Counted from the stretch's first letter, positions 1 through 10,559 are shown. The stretch: DNA of 64,000 bases from Ahaetulla prasina (GCF_028640845.1 NC_080539.1:300373516-300437515), one strand, 5' to 3'. A program made the numbers and translations. Notes: generated from the letters alone by a model not told the origin.

Positions 1-196
1 GCTCCACCTCCATCTATTCTCTGCCTCCCAAGTCCCAGCTGATCTGGAGGAAATGGGATTTTGCAGCATCTTTCCCCTGGAGTGGGGTGGGAATGGAGAC
101 TTTACAGTATCCTTCCCCTGTCACGCCCACCAAGCCATGCCATACCCACCAGCCACACCCAGAGAACCGGTAGTAAATTTTTTTGAAACCCACCGT
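1..196. mobile_element. hAT-type non-autonomous element, cut by window edge
   Basis: The right end matches the ends of the better preserved copies at 12594-12867 and 22922-23215: an 'agaaccggtagtaaa' motif, then a terminal inverted repeat close to 'aaacccaccg'. The internal unit 'ggggtgggaatggaga' followed by 'cttcccctg' is also shared. The left end lies outside the window, so no target duplication can be checked. No coding capacity is seen. Confidence 0.7.
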
Positions 197-333
197 CTCA
201 CATACTGTAACCATTGAAAAGAGCCACACCTTTGAAATTAATCTTTCTTTTTTTTTTAGCAATTTCTTAGGGGATGGCATTTCCCCCCAACTTGAAGGTT
301 GAGAGAATCAATTATTCCTGTATATATGGAATA

Positions 334-681
334 GGAGGTGGGGGAATGGCTCAGGGGTTAAGATGCTGGGCTTGTTGGTTGGAAAGCCAAGAGTCCAGGT
401 TTGAGACCCGCGTGTCATGTCATCACAGGGTAAACTCCTGTCTTTGCCCTAACTCCTGCCTAACTCCTGCCAACCTAGCAGTTTGAAATCATGCAAATGC
501 AAGTAGATAAATAGTACCGCTTTGTTGGGGAAGGCAACAGCGCTCTGTGACTTCATGCTGGCCACATGACTGTGGAAACATCTTTGGACAGCGCTAGCTC
601 AACAGTCCTTGAAATGGACTTTGCACCTCCCCCTACAGTCGGCAATGGCTAGTGGAATAAAATCCGCAGGGATTCCTTTTT
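334..681 (+). mobile_element. Sauria SINE, near full length
   Basis: A tRNA-like head at about 344-400 (box A-like 'tggctcaggggttaag', box B-like 'aggtttgagacc') is followed by a body and the Bov-B-type 3' tail ('ctggccacatgactgtggaa', then 'cccctacagtcggcaatg'). The element is flanked by a perfect 11-bp target-site duplication, 'tatatggaata', at 323-333 and 682-692. This is typical LINE-mobilised (Bov-B partner) SINE integration in squamates. Confidence 0.85.
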
Positions 682-1140
682 TATATGGAATAAGGCAATA
701 AAAGCGGAGCATGGTTGGCACAAAAACTCTGGTTAACCCTTTTTTAATCCGTGTCAAAATTCTTTGAAATTACTTTGCATCTATTTCCACACTCAGGAAT
801 ATATTCTTTGGGTCACTGCCCCTATATAGGATCACAGTCTCAAAGGCTCATAAGCTTCTTTTCTGCTTTTTAAAAAACTTATAAAAAAGGTATAAAATAC
901 AGATACTTCACTTTTCTTGTTCACCTGCCAAGGAGTTCAAAATCTAAGAAAAAAAATATGTTCCTTTACAACTCTTGTATTTCTGGATGAAAAAGAACTA
1001 TTTTTCTTAAATAAATGAAAAAAATCTAGATCCCCACTTGCTCCTTACGCTTAAGAAATGGGTTTGTGTGCATAAGCATGTGAAAGAATGCCGAGACAAA
1101 TATAATTTTTCATATATATAAGTCTGCAGTTATTGAAAGA

Positions 1141-1170
1141 TACACACATACACACACACACACACACACT
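1141..1170. repeat. (CA)n microsatellite
   Basis: Mostly uninterrupted CA dinucleotides, with one 'cata' interruption near the left end. It lies downstream of the SLC8A3 stop codon. Confidence 0.95.
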
Positions 1171-1689
1171 CAGACTTGGGGGTGGGGGGGAAATCAAAAG
1201 CTGCTTCTTTCCCAGAAAGTTGTGGATATGATTAATGGTGGCCATTACGATCATAACATTTCAATCTTGTGAAGGCCAAGAAGCAGGGACATAAAAGAAA
1301 CAAGACGACACTTGCATTGCAAGTAAAATGGACACATCATGTTATCTTGAAAATTATCACCAGTGTTTTCTTTAGGGGGAAAAAAATGGAGATCCCTCTG
1401 CAAACTCTCAAGATTGATGATCATTTTTACAAGAAAGTGCAGTGACTTTCTAGTAGCATCGTCTGAAAGATTGTCCTGTATTTTGAAAAGGGTTCATAAA
1501 TTATCTCGTTGGAACACCAAGCAATGGCAAAATGTAGATTAGTAATAACGCATTGCAGCTGTTTCATAATTTACTTTCATTCTTGCCTAATGTTGGTAAT
1601 GGGCAATCACAATCAGACATCTTCACTCCATATCTATTAAAATATAGTTATGTTACGCATATCATCCCTCTCTATTCATATCACCTGAA

Positions 1690-2250
1690 CAAGCCATAAC
1701 TGCAAATCACATTAAAGTTAGCTTCTTTGGACAGGCATAGTTCCACTAAATTTTGATTTATCGCATGATGATAATAATTAACTGACACTAGCCATTTTCC
1801 AATCTCCTGTTTGTAATCACATTGGCGGAAGAAAAGGGGGAGGGGGTATGTGCTCTTTATACATGAACAGGAAACTTAGCAATAGCATTAGCACTTAAGA
1901 CTTACGTAGCACTTCGTAGTGCTTTACGGCACTCCCTGCGCCATTCACAGAGTTAATCTATTGCCCCCAACAATCTGGCTCCTCATTTTACTGACCTCAG
2001 AAGGATGGAAGCAGTGGTGGGATTCAGCCAGTTCGCACCACTTCGGGAGAACCGGTTGTTAACTTTCTGAGCAGTTTGCTGAACTGGTTGTTGGAAGAAA
2101 TCATTAGGGCAGAGAACTGGTTGTTAAATTATTTGAATCCCACCACTGGATGGGAAGGCTGAGTTAACCTTGAGCTGGTCAGGACTGAACTCCTTGCAGT
2201 AGACAGAATTAGTTTGCAATACTGCATTCTAACTACTGCGCCACGAGGCC
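1690..2250 (-). mobile_element. Composite tRNA-type SINE plus ~180-bp extra tail
   Basis: Read on the minus strand: a SINE head and body ('attgcccccaacaatctgg' region on the plus strand), a 3' part ending in the 'taagtgctaatgctattgct' motif, then about 180 bp more. The whole run is closely matched in opposite orientation at 33485-33880. The SINE body is interrupted by the hAT element at 2012-2148. Because the match continues past the usual SINE end, this may be a larger composite family or a duplicated segment. Confidence 0.7.
2012..2148. mobile_element. 137-bp hAT MITE inserted in a SINE
   Basis: Terminal inverted repeats 'cagtggtgggattca' and 'tgaatcccaccactg'. The left duplication 'gatggaag' (2004-2011) is repeated at right as 'gatgggaag' with one inserted base. 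The interrupted SINE resumes immediately after it. A second copy of the same length lies at 4917-5053. An 8-bp duplication plus a CAGNGG-type end is diagnostic of hAT transposition. Confidence 0.9.
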
Positions 2251-2536
2251 TCTGGTTAACATCAGACTATGATTTAGTATTAGATTTAAATGCAGCTTTT
2301 TTAAAAAAACAACCTTTGTTAAAGAGGGATTCCATTATCCAATCTGACAAAACGTATAGAGATATTGCCATTGTTTTAAACTTCATTTAGTGTTTTCAAG
2401 AGCAAAGTCAAAGCAAAACAATATAATTCTTGAAGGATTTTGAGTGATGTTTTAACACTCAAAAAGTGCGAGAACTGTATTTACATAAATTATTCTCTAT
2501 TTAAAAAAGAATCTTTTTCCACACATGGAACAAATA

Positions 2537-2580
2537 GATGATGATGATGATGACAATGACGATGATAATGACAATAGTAA
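2537..2580. repeat. Imperfect (GAT)n microsatellite
   Basis: Repeated 'gatgatgatgatgatga' followed by degenerate GAC/GAT units. The open reading frame across it is low complexity and is not a gene. Confidence 0.85.
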
Positions 2581-3280
2581 TAAACTTGTGCTGGTTTTCT
2601 TTTGCTTTGTATTTTTCACACTGCAGTTTTTCCTTTGCATTGATTTATTTGCTGTGTATAAATAACTATATATATTTATATATATTTAATTCTGCAGTGC
2701 TAAAAGCTTTTATGTTAATTACACAAAGAGATTTGCCATATTCAAAATATACACATTACATAGAATATCTTTACAGCTTGTTCTCCTTGTTCTTTTTTTT
2801 TGTTTTTTTGGTAGCCCAGGGAGGTGTATTACTTGCTACATGCTCCAGTTTGCAACTGTAGTTTTCGTCTGTGTGTCCGTATGTGTTGGTGTTATGTCTA
2901 TATGGGTTATGTTTGCACTTAAAATACAATAGCACTATAACTCTAAAACAAAGTGAAAAATGATAATTAAATGTTCATATAGAGTAAAAAATATAGTGTT
3001 TTCAACTCCAGCTCTGATGTGGCATGAAAGTTGAACCTGTAATTTTTTCCCCAGCCCCTTTCTTTGTGTTAAAAAAGGAAAATAGATCAGGTAAGATTCA
3101 CCCACCCCAAATTAAAAAAAAAACACCCACCCCAATGCTTTATAAGATCGTTATCTGAATATATGATATTTCGTAAAGTGGAGGAATGAACATTGTGGAG
3201 TCTTACAGAAGAATTCAACAAATGGGTACTTTAGGAACTGCTGATGTTTCCGATTTGACTGAATGATTGATGCTGTTGGC

Positions 3281-3478
3281 TTTATTTTAATCTCTGTCTT
3301 GACTTTTTATGATGATAATTTTGCCCTTCTTGAAGCCCGGCCATCCTTTAACCTGGGCAGTTCTGGAAAATTGATAGTGAGCGGCCACTCCTGGTTAGAC
3401 AACACTCTTAGGACTAGTGTTCAATGAGGTATCAGAGGAGGAGAGGGCCTCCTTTCTGGCTTGAAATCTCTCCATGAC
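3281..3478 (-). other. SLC8A3: SLC8A3 3' UTR, proximal part, candidate poly(A) signal
   Basis: The stop codon occupies 3479-3481. The first AATAAA on the transcript strand downstream of it that I found lies at 3281-3286, about 195 nt after the stop. Whether it is used is not shown by sequence alone; the transcript could run further towards position 1, where the repeats begin. Confidence 0.45.
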
Positions 3479-3855
3479 TTAGAACCCCTTGATGTAGCAA
3501 TAGGCCTCCAGGGTAGCAAATAAAATGTACAATAGCCACAGGCTCACAAAAAGCAAAGTTGTGGCAAGTCTGCACCCTTTGGGGCCTCCTAGTTCTCCTC
3601 CAAAATGAGGCCGTCTTCGGTACAATAGCACGCTGATACAGACAAAAGCAAAAATGGTGAACAGTGTCACAGAGAAGGCAAGAGTGCCAGCTGACACGTG
3701 GAACTCCTCTCCTTGAGAAGCCCAGTAGATGGCAGCTACTGACCATGCCAGTCCAATGCCCAAGAAGACGTTGACTGCGTTGCTGCCTGTGACGTTGCCA
3801 ATGGAAGCATCTGCATGAATGTCTTGAACAGCGGCTGCTTTGCTAGCAAAAGTAT
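3479..3855 (-). CDS. SLC8A3: SLC8A3 (NCX3) terminal coding exon
   Basis: This exon encodes the last ~125 residues of the Na+/Ca2+ exchanger, starting inside the second alpha repeat and ending at TAA. The minus-strand acceptor is 'ccttccag' followed by ATACTTTTGCT; the leading AT completes an Asp codon begun by the previous exon, giving the family motif GTSVP/DTFASK. GNVTGSNAVNVFLGIG, the ion-coordinating half of alpha-2, follows, then three more hydrophobic segments with LLYRRRPHFGGELGG between two of them. The C-terminus EAYCYIKGF and the segment FVCISVLLYRRRPHF fit NCX3 rather than NCX1 (which has EAYCHIKGF) or NCX2. The protein exchanges three Na+ for one Ca2+ at the plasma membrane. No frameshift or in-frame stop is seen. 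Confidence 0.96.
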
Positions 3856-4109
3856 CTGGAAGGGAAAAGGAACCAATGCATAAGTTCAAGTTCAAGCAGT
3901 CTTCCCAATATAAAGAAGACAAACATGGTCCTGTCGTGAAGAAGATGGGGATACTTTTTAGGGCAGAAAAAGGAAGGACAAACAGCATTAAGATGTTTGC
4001 TCAGATGACAGCTCACATGAGAGAGATGTGCTGAAGAGTACTTAATCCAATCAATCCCACCAGTGATATTTCATTAAGAGAACAAGGTCTTAATCTTTCC
4101 CAATCTGGT

Positions 4110-4377
4110 TTTTTTGTGTGTTTACATTTATATCCCGCCTTTCTCCGAAGACTCAGGGCGGCTTACATTGTGTAAGGCAATAGTCTCATTCTATTTGTAT
4201 ATTTATATACAAAGTCAACTTATTGCCCCCCCAACAATCTGGGTCCTCATTTTACCTACCTTATAAAGGATGGAAGGCTGAGTCAACCTCGGGCCTGGTG
4301 GGACTAGAACCTGCAGTAATTGCAGGCAGCTGTGTTTAATAACAGGCTTCTTACAGCCTGAGCCACACCGCGGCCCT
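4110..4377 (-). mobile_element. tRNA-derived SINE with CR1/L2-type tail
   Basis: The plus strand reads poly-T, then 'tatcccgcctttctccgaag' and 'actcagggcggcttac', a middle 'caatctgggtcctcatttta', and a tRNA-like head ending near 'gagccacaccgcggccc'. Copies lie at 34390-34655, 52936-53207, 56805-57076 and 61487-61745. The tail resembles LINE 3' ends at 12950 and 30120 ('accgcccttctcc', 'gactcagggcgg'), suggesting it borrows that LINE's machinery. Confidence 0.8.
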
Positions 4378-4627
4378 TGGTTGGTGGGATATGTACGTTG
4401 GCCGCATCTCTGAGCATTCTAAAGGAAGGCTGCACTCCTGCACTCACACCTGCTTGTCCCTATTCAGCTGGGGATCTTATTCTGTGCCATTCATGGAAAG
4501 ATAACCATAAAAGTCCCTCTTAGACCTCCAATGTGAAATTTGGAGAGATTAGTAAGTGGAATTAGCAATAACTAATTATTAAACGTCAGGGCCTCTGGTG
4601 TTTCTTTATTTGTTCATTTGTTAAGAT

Positions 4628-4736
4628 CAGGGTTTCTCAACTTTGCATCTCGAAGACGTGTGCCCTTCAGCTGCCAGAGATCCCCAGCCAACCATGCATC
4701 TACACATCTTCAAGTTGCCACGGTTGAGAAACACTG
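4628..4736. mobile_element. 109-bp hAT MITE
   Basis: Ends 'cagggtttctcaac' and 'gttgagaaacactg' are inverted repeats. The flanks 'gttaagat' (4620-4627) and 'gtttagat' (4737-4744) form an 8-bp target duplication with one mismatch. Confidence 0.85.
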
Positions 4737-4916
4737 GTTTAGATGAATGCCTGAAGAGGCTCCAGTCATGATAACCTCCTCCTTTTATGTGTTGTACTCC
4801 AAAGGAGAATCATACATGCAAATGTTTCCTTCTCACACTTCCATTTACACCCAGAGAGACTTGATAGGTAAACTGAAGATGGACAGTAGAAATGTTTGCG
4901 GAGGGATGAGTATGTC

Positions 4917-5053
4917 CAGTGGTGGGATTCAGCCAGTTCGCACCACTTCGGGAGAAACGGTTGTTAATTTTCTGAGCAGTTTGGCAAACTGGTTGTTGGA
5001 AGAAATCATTAAGGCAGAGAACCGGTTGTTAAATTACTTGAATCCCACCACTG
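4917..5053. mobile_element. 137-bp hAT MITE, second copy
   Basis: Same length, ends and internal sequence as the copy at 2012-2148, with a few substitutions. The flanks 'agtatgtc' and 'aatatgtg' are an imperfect 8-bp duplication, so this copy looks somewhat older. Confidence 0.88.
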
Positions 5054-5096
5054 AATATGTGGCTTCCAACTTTCTCTGGTACAGATATTGGTAAAA

Positions 5097-5519
5097 GAGA
5101 ATACATCAACTAAAACAACTAGACACAAAAACAGTTTTTTCCTGAACGCCATTACTCTGCTAAACAAATATTTCCCTCAACACTGTAAAACTATTTACTA
5201 AATCTGCACTACTATTAATCTTCTCATCATTCCCATCAACCATCTCCTTCCACTTATGACTGTAACTTTGTTGCTTGTATCCTTATGATTTATACTGATA
5301 TTGATTGTTTCCTGATTGCTTATTTGTAGCCTATGAGTATCATTAAGTGTTGTATCATTAAGTGTTAAATTTGTACCCTATGACTATTATTAAGTGTTTG
5401 ATGAAGGTATCTTTTCTTTTATGTACACTGAGAACATATGCAACAAGACAAATTCCTTGTGTGTCTAATCACACTTGGCCAATCAATTCTATTCTAATAA
5501 TTCTAATTCTAATTCTAAA
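5097..5519 (+). mobile_element. LINE 3' end (CR1/L3-like) with pentanucleotide tail
   Basis: The 3' part holds 'gacaaattccttgtgtgtct' and 'aatcacacttggccaatcaa', then runs into ATTCT-like units near 5490-5519. CR1-like LINEs with microsatellite-like tails are known in snakes; the family assignment rests on the tail and motif memory, with no coding region left. Confidence 0.6.
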
Positions 5520-6510
5520 TTAACAATTGTCTATGTTACATCTATGTTTTTCCCCTCTTTTTGGCACTTCTTTTTGCTGGTTTGCTTACTTTTTATTCAC
5601 AGTTTGAAATTTAATCAAACCATATTTTTTAAAGAAGCAGATGTTTCTGCAGGAGTGGGTGGTGTCAAAATCAGCAACATAGCAAGTGAGACCACAGATG
5701 ATGGTGAGGAACAGCATTTGGCAGCATGTGCAACCCTATTTATATTCAGTGGAGCAAAGGACAAAAGTACTACATTGATTCTGGATTGTGTCCCATGGCT
5801 TTTGGCTGCCTTGACTATTGAAATTATACGTAGCATGTAGTCTTAGTAGCAACAGGGCTTGTTAAATAATAGCTGTGTTTATATGCTACCATTTAGCATA
5901 AAATATCTTAAAGTGTTTTTTTAGCATAAGAATGAAAACAGTTAGAAACCTGTTTCATGGAAGTGACTTATTTGTAACCTAATTTGGTAGTGATATGCAC
6001 AATCAAGGCTGTTAATTTCGTGCAGGAAATACTGAAGGAAAAGGAAAATACTGAAATGTTCCCTACTCCACAAACAAGTCCTACTTGAAATAGTTTAAAG
6101 AATCATTTCTAACAGTTTCTTTGTTAAGAAGTTCAGCTGAAATATTTGTAACAGACTTCTTGAGATAAAGTATGAGGCACTTTATCATTTGGTGACATTT
6201 TTATTTATTTATACATACATATGTTTGGAAGGCACAATACATCATAAATTCCAAAAAGGCTGATGGGTGATGCAAAGTATTTCTTCATTATTTTTCCTAC
6301 TTGATAGCCCTCCCAGGAGTTAAGTAAGACAAACATAATTTCTTCTTCTTGCTTTTCCTTATAAAAATTCTGAAACTGGCTTTCAGGTGCCCCTGCTTTG
6401 TCTAAGCCTGGATTATTTTTTTAACATCATTTTTGGAGAACATTTCTAGGAAGCTGCACATAACCCCATAATAGCTTGCAACCATTGTTAGTGATGGAAT
6501 AGTTAAGAAG

Positions 6511-7244
6511 CAGGGGTGAAATGCTCCCGGTTCAGACTGGATTGTCCAATATCCGGTAGCGATGGCAGCGGGTGGCTTGGAGAACCAGTAGCAAAAATCC
6601 CTGCCCACCCCCCATGCCCAGCTGAGCCGCACGATCATCAGAGGGTTTTTTTCTTTTAAAAGCATTTTTTCTTTGGCTGAAAAAATGCTTTTAAAAGTAA
6701 AAAAAAGCCTCTGATGATCATGTGGCTCAGCTGGGATCGGCAGAACCTTTTAAAAGTATTTTTTCTACAACCTCTTTGGCTGAAGAGGTTGTTAAAAATG
6801 TTTTTAAAAGGCTCTGGTGATCCCAGCTGAGTTGCCTGATTGTCAGAGGCTTTTAAAAGCATTTTTTTACAACCTCTTTGGCTGAAGAGGTTGTAGAAAA
6901 AATGTTTTTAAAAGGCTCTCAAATCCCAGCTGAGTTTTTAAAAGGCTCTCTAAAATCCCAGCTGAGTTGTCTGATCGTCAGAGGCTTTTTTTTTCTTCTA
7001 AAGGCAAAAAAAATGCTTTTAAAAGTAAAAAAAAAGCCTCTCATGATCGTGTGGCTCAGCTGGGATCGCCAGAGCCTTTTAAAATCATTTTTTTACAACC
7101 TCTTCGGCTGAAGAGGTTGTAGAAAAAAATGCTTTTAAAAGCTAAAAAAAAAAGTTGGCCACGCCCACCCAGTCACATTACCCCCACCCCGCACCAAGCC
7201 ACCCCCACAGAACCGGTAGTAACAAATCTTACATTTCACCCCTG
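6511..7244. mobile_element. 734-bp non-autonomous hAT element with internal palindromes
   Basis: Terminal repeats 'caggggtgaaatg' and 'catttcacccctg', flanked by a perfect 8-bp duplication 'ttaagaag' (6503-6510 and 7245-7252). Inside, 6630-7150 consists of several rearranged copies of a unit containing 'cagctgag', 'cctctgatgatc' and 'acaacctctttggctgaag' in both orientations, so transcripts could fold into long hairpins. The right end lies about 50 nt into the intron from the SLC8A3 donor at 7296. No transposase is encoded. Confidence 0.92.
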
Positions 7245-7296
7245 TTAAGAAGCCACTGTGGTGCTACCCTCCTATTTCAAAGAGTCCCAGTCTCAC

Positions 7297-7572
7297 CTGG
7301 GACTGAAGTGCCAAAAGCCACAAAGACCACGGCAGTCACCGAATCCTTGAGGCCAATTGTGCAGCCGAAGTGGGAGGCCAGATCGCCAATGATGGCAGTG
7401 AGCATGCCAATGATCAGGATGGACACAATGAAGCAGGCCCAGCCATTGCCATACTCTGTTGGGGGCACGCAGGCAAAGAGCACTTTCCAGAAGACAGTCA
7501 GGAAATGCATGACGTAATCAAAGCAGGAGGGCAGGCGCTCCTCACCAGACTCATCCTCCTCCTCCTCGCCTG
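7297..7572 (-). CDS. SLC8A3: SLC8A3 penultimate exon: acidic loop end and first half of alpha-2
   Basis: 276 nt, 92 codons. The exon opens with an acidic stretch (GEEEEDESGEE) at the end of the large cytosolic loop, then RLPSCFDYVMHFLTVFWKVL, the first hydrophobic segment of the C-terminal membrane half, PPTEY, a second membrane segment, and IGDLASHFGCTIGLKDSVTA followed by VVFVAFGTSVP, the first half of the alpha-2 repeat. The donor is CCAG|gtgag at 7296. The acceptor is a tandem NAGNAG (tacagcag): the upstream AG gives Ala-Ala-Gly at the junction, the downstream AG (exon end 7569) drops one Ala; both are in frame. The upstream choice matches the double-Ala form I recall for mammalian NCX3. 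Confidence 0.96.
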
Positions 7573-7849
7573 CTGTAGGAAAGACAAAATAGAGAGCTTC
7601 ATATCAGTGGATGCTATGCAAAAACTCCAATGCTCCAAGTCCAGATAGAGTGAAGGGATAGCAAGTCTTACAATCACCTCTTTATTGGGTTCTTCTTGGA
7701 GGCACTGTGGCTTTATTCATGTCTCAGACTACCTCGCTTTCAAATATGCACAGGACCCAGATAATACAGTTTTCCAAACTTTCTCACGCTATGTACGTGC
7801 TCGAACAGGCTAGTATCAATTCCTGATCTGTCCCTTGAAAAGGTTCTCT

Positions 7850-8053
7850 ATGGAGGAGGAAAAGTAGGGGAAATAAGAGTAGGAGAGAAGGTTAGATAGG
7901 GAGGAAGTAGGGAGGAGGGGGAGAAAGGATGGGGAAGTAGAGAAGGAACAGGAGAGGAGAGAAGAAAGTAGGTGGGATGAAAGAAGGGAGGAAGAGGAGT
8001 GAGAAGGAGAAGAAAGGATTGCTGTGAAAAGGAAAAGATGAAATGGAAGAAAG
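7850..8053. repeat. Polypurine (GA-rich) tract
   Basis: About 200 nt on the plus strand almost free of pyrimidines, built from irregular GGA, GAA and GGAGG units, directly abutting the solo LTR. The long frame on the opposite strand (Pro/Ser/Leu/Phe-rich) is a composition artefact. Confidence 0.85.
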
Positions 8054-8058
8054 GCAAC

Positions 8059-8598
8059 TGTTCTGTCCCTCTCCTCAGTCCGGGAGACACGAGCGATGGC
8101 TTAATTAGCCGGCAACTATCAACTCTGGCAGCAAACTAGCGAGCGTCTGCCAAGTGTCTCTGTTATCTCTCTTGATGCTGATGAGTCAGCCAGGAAACCA
8201 GGAACAAACAGGACTTCAGCTCTAATTCTCTCCCTCTAAGCAGTTGATTTGCTTGCCACATAGTGGTATAGCAGCCCTTGCTGCTTTTATATCCTGTGGG
8301 GTGTGGCTCCATGACTCAGCACTTCCTAGGCCTGCCCCACCTTGCTTCTGTTGTTCCCGCCTCTCCTGCCTACGGTTCAGCCAGGCCTGATTGCCATCAG
8401 CCGGGTCTGGAGGCGTGGCCTGGGGGGGGAAGAGTCAGGGGACGGAGGCCTCAATATCTCCTCCACCTGGCCTGCCTCTGGCTCCTGGAGCTGAGCCAGG
8501 GAAGCCGGTGCTCCAGAGGTAAGTCCTGATGGCCCTTCTCCTTCACTTTCCGAGTCACTTTCTGGCAGGGGCCCTGGCTCGGGGGGCGCTGAACAACA
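8059..8598 (-). mobile_element. Solo LTR, minus orientation
   Basis: 540 nt with 5'-TG...CA-3' ends (minus strand begins TGTTGTTC and ends ACAGAACA) and a perfect 5-bp duplication 'gcaac' at 8054-8058 and 8599-8603, typical of LTR-element integration. A TATAAAA box on the minus strand sits near 8285-8295. The first half of the minus strand is an open frame rich in Glu/Ser/Pro that resembles the frame in the LTR at 36526-37121. No internal region is present, so recombination between LTRs probably removed it. Endogenous retrovirus or Gypsy-type cannot be decided here. Confidence 0.82.
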
Positions 8599-8809
8599 GC
8601 AACCCTGAATATATTTGAATATATTAGGATAAAAATTGAAACAGTTTAAAAAAAAAGAATGAAAGAGAATGAATACTAATAAAAATGGAGAAATTAGAAC
8701 TTGAGGGCGAAAGAAGATTTCGTGAAATGAGTGAAATGAGCAAGCAAATATTAGGATATGAATAAAAATTATGAAAAAAGAATATTCTGGCAAAAATTGT
8801 AACTAAGTA

Positions 8810-8885
8810 AAATATATTTGAATATATTTGAATATATATTGAATATATTCAAATATATTTGAATATATTGAATATATATTGAAGA
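8810..8885. repeat. AT-rich minisatellite
   Basis: Repeated 'aatatatttg' and 'aatatattg' units. A related unit lies at 8606-8630, so the array may have expanded from that sequence. Confidence 0.75.
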
Positions 8886-9006
8886 TATGATATAGCCAAT
8901 ACTCTGTTTATACACCATGTATGTGTGTAGGGGGGGAAATTAAAAAATCAATAAAAACTTGTTTTTGTTTTTTTTAAAGGTTCTCTATGAAAACAGCCAT
9001 TTAGAT

Positions 9007-9240
9007 AAAAGTCTGTAGAGATTCTCAGTCATCCAGGTCACGGTTGTCCCAAAGGTGGTTTTTCAGGAGGTGACTGAACTTTCTTTTTCATTTCACTTCT
9101 CATCCAAGAAGATTCTTCAGCTCTGACTGAATGGTGGGGAATGGAAGGTTTTGTATTCCTTGCTTCCATTCCCCACCATGTTTTCTAAAAGACAAAACAA
9201 GGAAGTCCAGTTGCCTCCTGAAAAGGCACCTTTGGGACAA
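9007..9240. mobile_element. Foldback element, 10-bp duplication
   Basis: Inverted halves: 'gttgtcccaaaggtg' and 'ttttcaggaggcaactg' on the left match 'cagttgcctcctgaaaa' and 'gcacctttgggacaac' on the right. The flanks 'ccatttagat' (8997-9006 and 9241-9250) are a perfect 10-bp duplication. Related copies lie at 22906-23474 and 60444-60600. No coding sequence is seen; the mechanism and superfamily are unclear. Confidence 0.8.
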
Positions 9241-9250
9241 CCATTTAGAT

Positions 9251-9405
9251 CAGTGGTCCCCACTGGTGGTCCGTGAGAAATTATTTGTATTTTTTATATT
9301 GCACTAAATACTATTTATCTTTTTTTAAAAATCATATTAGTGGTCCTTGGGATTTAAAATTATGAATTTAGTGGTCCCTGAGGTCCGAAAGGTTGGTGAC
9401 CCCTG
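9251..9405. mobile_element. 155-bp hAT MITE next to the foldback element
   Basis: Ends 'cagtggtccccac' and 'ttggtgacccctg' are imperfect inverted repeats; flanks 'atttagat' and 'atgtagat' form an 8-bp duplication with one mismatch. It inserted into, or beside, the right duplication of the foldback element. Confidence 0.8.
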
Positions 9406-9420
9406 ATGTAGATAGTTAAT

Positions 9421-9879
9421 TACCGTATTTTTCGGAGTATAAAACGCACCTTCCCCCCCCAAAAAAGAGGGTAAAAAATCTGGGTGTGTCTTATACTCGG
9501 AATGTAGCCCCGCCCAGCTTCTCAAACAGAGGTTTCAGAGGCTGAAAAAAAGCATCAGAAACAGAGCTTCAGAAAAGAAGTCCCCAAGCATAGCTTCAGA
9601 GGCTTTTTTTCTTGAAGCTGTTTCGGAGGCTTTCAGAGGCAGAAAAAAGTTTTTTCTGAAACGGAGTTTCAGAGGCAGGAAAAAAGAAGCCAAAAAAAGG
9701 ATAACAACCAGAGTTCATAACCAAGGAACCTGTTGCTAAAATTCACCTGTGGGAACAGCTGTCTGGGGGTATTCCGGGAGGCCAATCTCCCTGCCAATCA
9801 GCTTTTTTCTTATTTTGCTCCCCAAAAACTAAGGCGTGTCTTATACTCCGGTGCATCTTATACTCCGAAAAATACAATA
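9421..9879. mobile_element. TIR element with ~28-bp inverted ends
   Basis: The left end 'accgtatttttcggagtata' is mirrored at right by 'tatactccgaaaaatacaat'; a second internal inverted motif 'gtgtcttatactc' occurs near both ends. The interior repeats 'ttcagaggc' units in both orientations. No transposase is encoded; the superfamily was not resolved. Confidence 0.8.
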
Positions 9880-10421
9880 TGTTTCGCAGAAGAATAACTT
9901 TCTTGCCTGCCCCATATGGTCCACAGCCATTTCTGTATTTAGAATCATCATCTGATCAAAAACGGAACATCCCTGGCTAAGAGATAAATAAGGCTACCTG
10001 TTGGAGCTGCTGCTTCTTTCCTGATCTTCAGGTTATTGGGTAGGGCTCCCAAGAAGCTTCAGCATGTGTTCCAATAAGTTACTGAGGAATGTCCAGCAGT
10101 TATACACAACTAGCTGCCCTCTAGAGATATGGAGGATGCAGTAGGGCTGGACTTGTCATCTTAATATACATGGAGGCTACCAAATTAGGAAATATCCATC
10201 TAGTGCTATTTGTCTTGATTTTGTCTTCTCATTTCCAATCTTCCTATGAAGATTGCTTACTGGCTGTTTTCTCTGAGTCTCTACTTTTGGATCCTGTCAC
10301 CTATCTTCTTCCTGAAACTGCTCTGATTTCTGGATCACACAGCTCCATCTTCTCCTGCAGACATGAAGTTTTTAGAGGCTCTTTGATGGTAACCGATTTT
10401 CTTGCCTACAGCATTCTATGT

Positions 10422-10537
10422 CAAGGGTCTCCAACCTTGGCAACTTTAAGACTTGTGGACTTCAATTCCCATAATTCCTCAGCCAGCGAAGCTTAAAGTT
10501 GCATAACTCTTAAAGTTGCCAAGGTTGGAGACCCCTG
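10422..10537. mobile_element. Hairpin hAT MITE, 116 bp
   Basis: Near-perfect palindrome: 'ggtctccaaccttggcaact' on the left, 'agttgccaaggttggagacc' on the right. The 8-bp duplication 'ttctatgt' is perfect (10414-10421 and 10538-10545). Other copies: 14922-15041, 38408-38554, 42940-43074, 61060-61194. Confidence 0.92.
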
Positions 10538-10559
10538 TTCTATGTTGTTCTTCTTACCT

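Larger units (their letters stand above)
3856..7296 (-). other. SLC8A3: SLC8A3 last intron
   Basis: A 3.4-kb intron between the two alpha-2 exons, with GT donor (7295-7296) and AG acceptor (3856-3857) on the transcript strand. It contains a SINE, two small hAT elements, a LINE 3' remnant and the 734-bp hAT element. The stretch 5520-6500 is AT-rich; I see no gene or recognisable repeat there. Confidence 0.9.

Noticed and set aside
3840..4034. Plus-strand frame opposite the terminal SLC8A3 exon
   Set aside because: Antisense shadow of the exon and intron; no family similarity.
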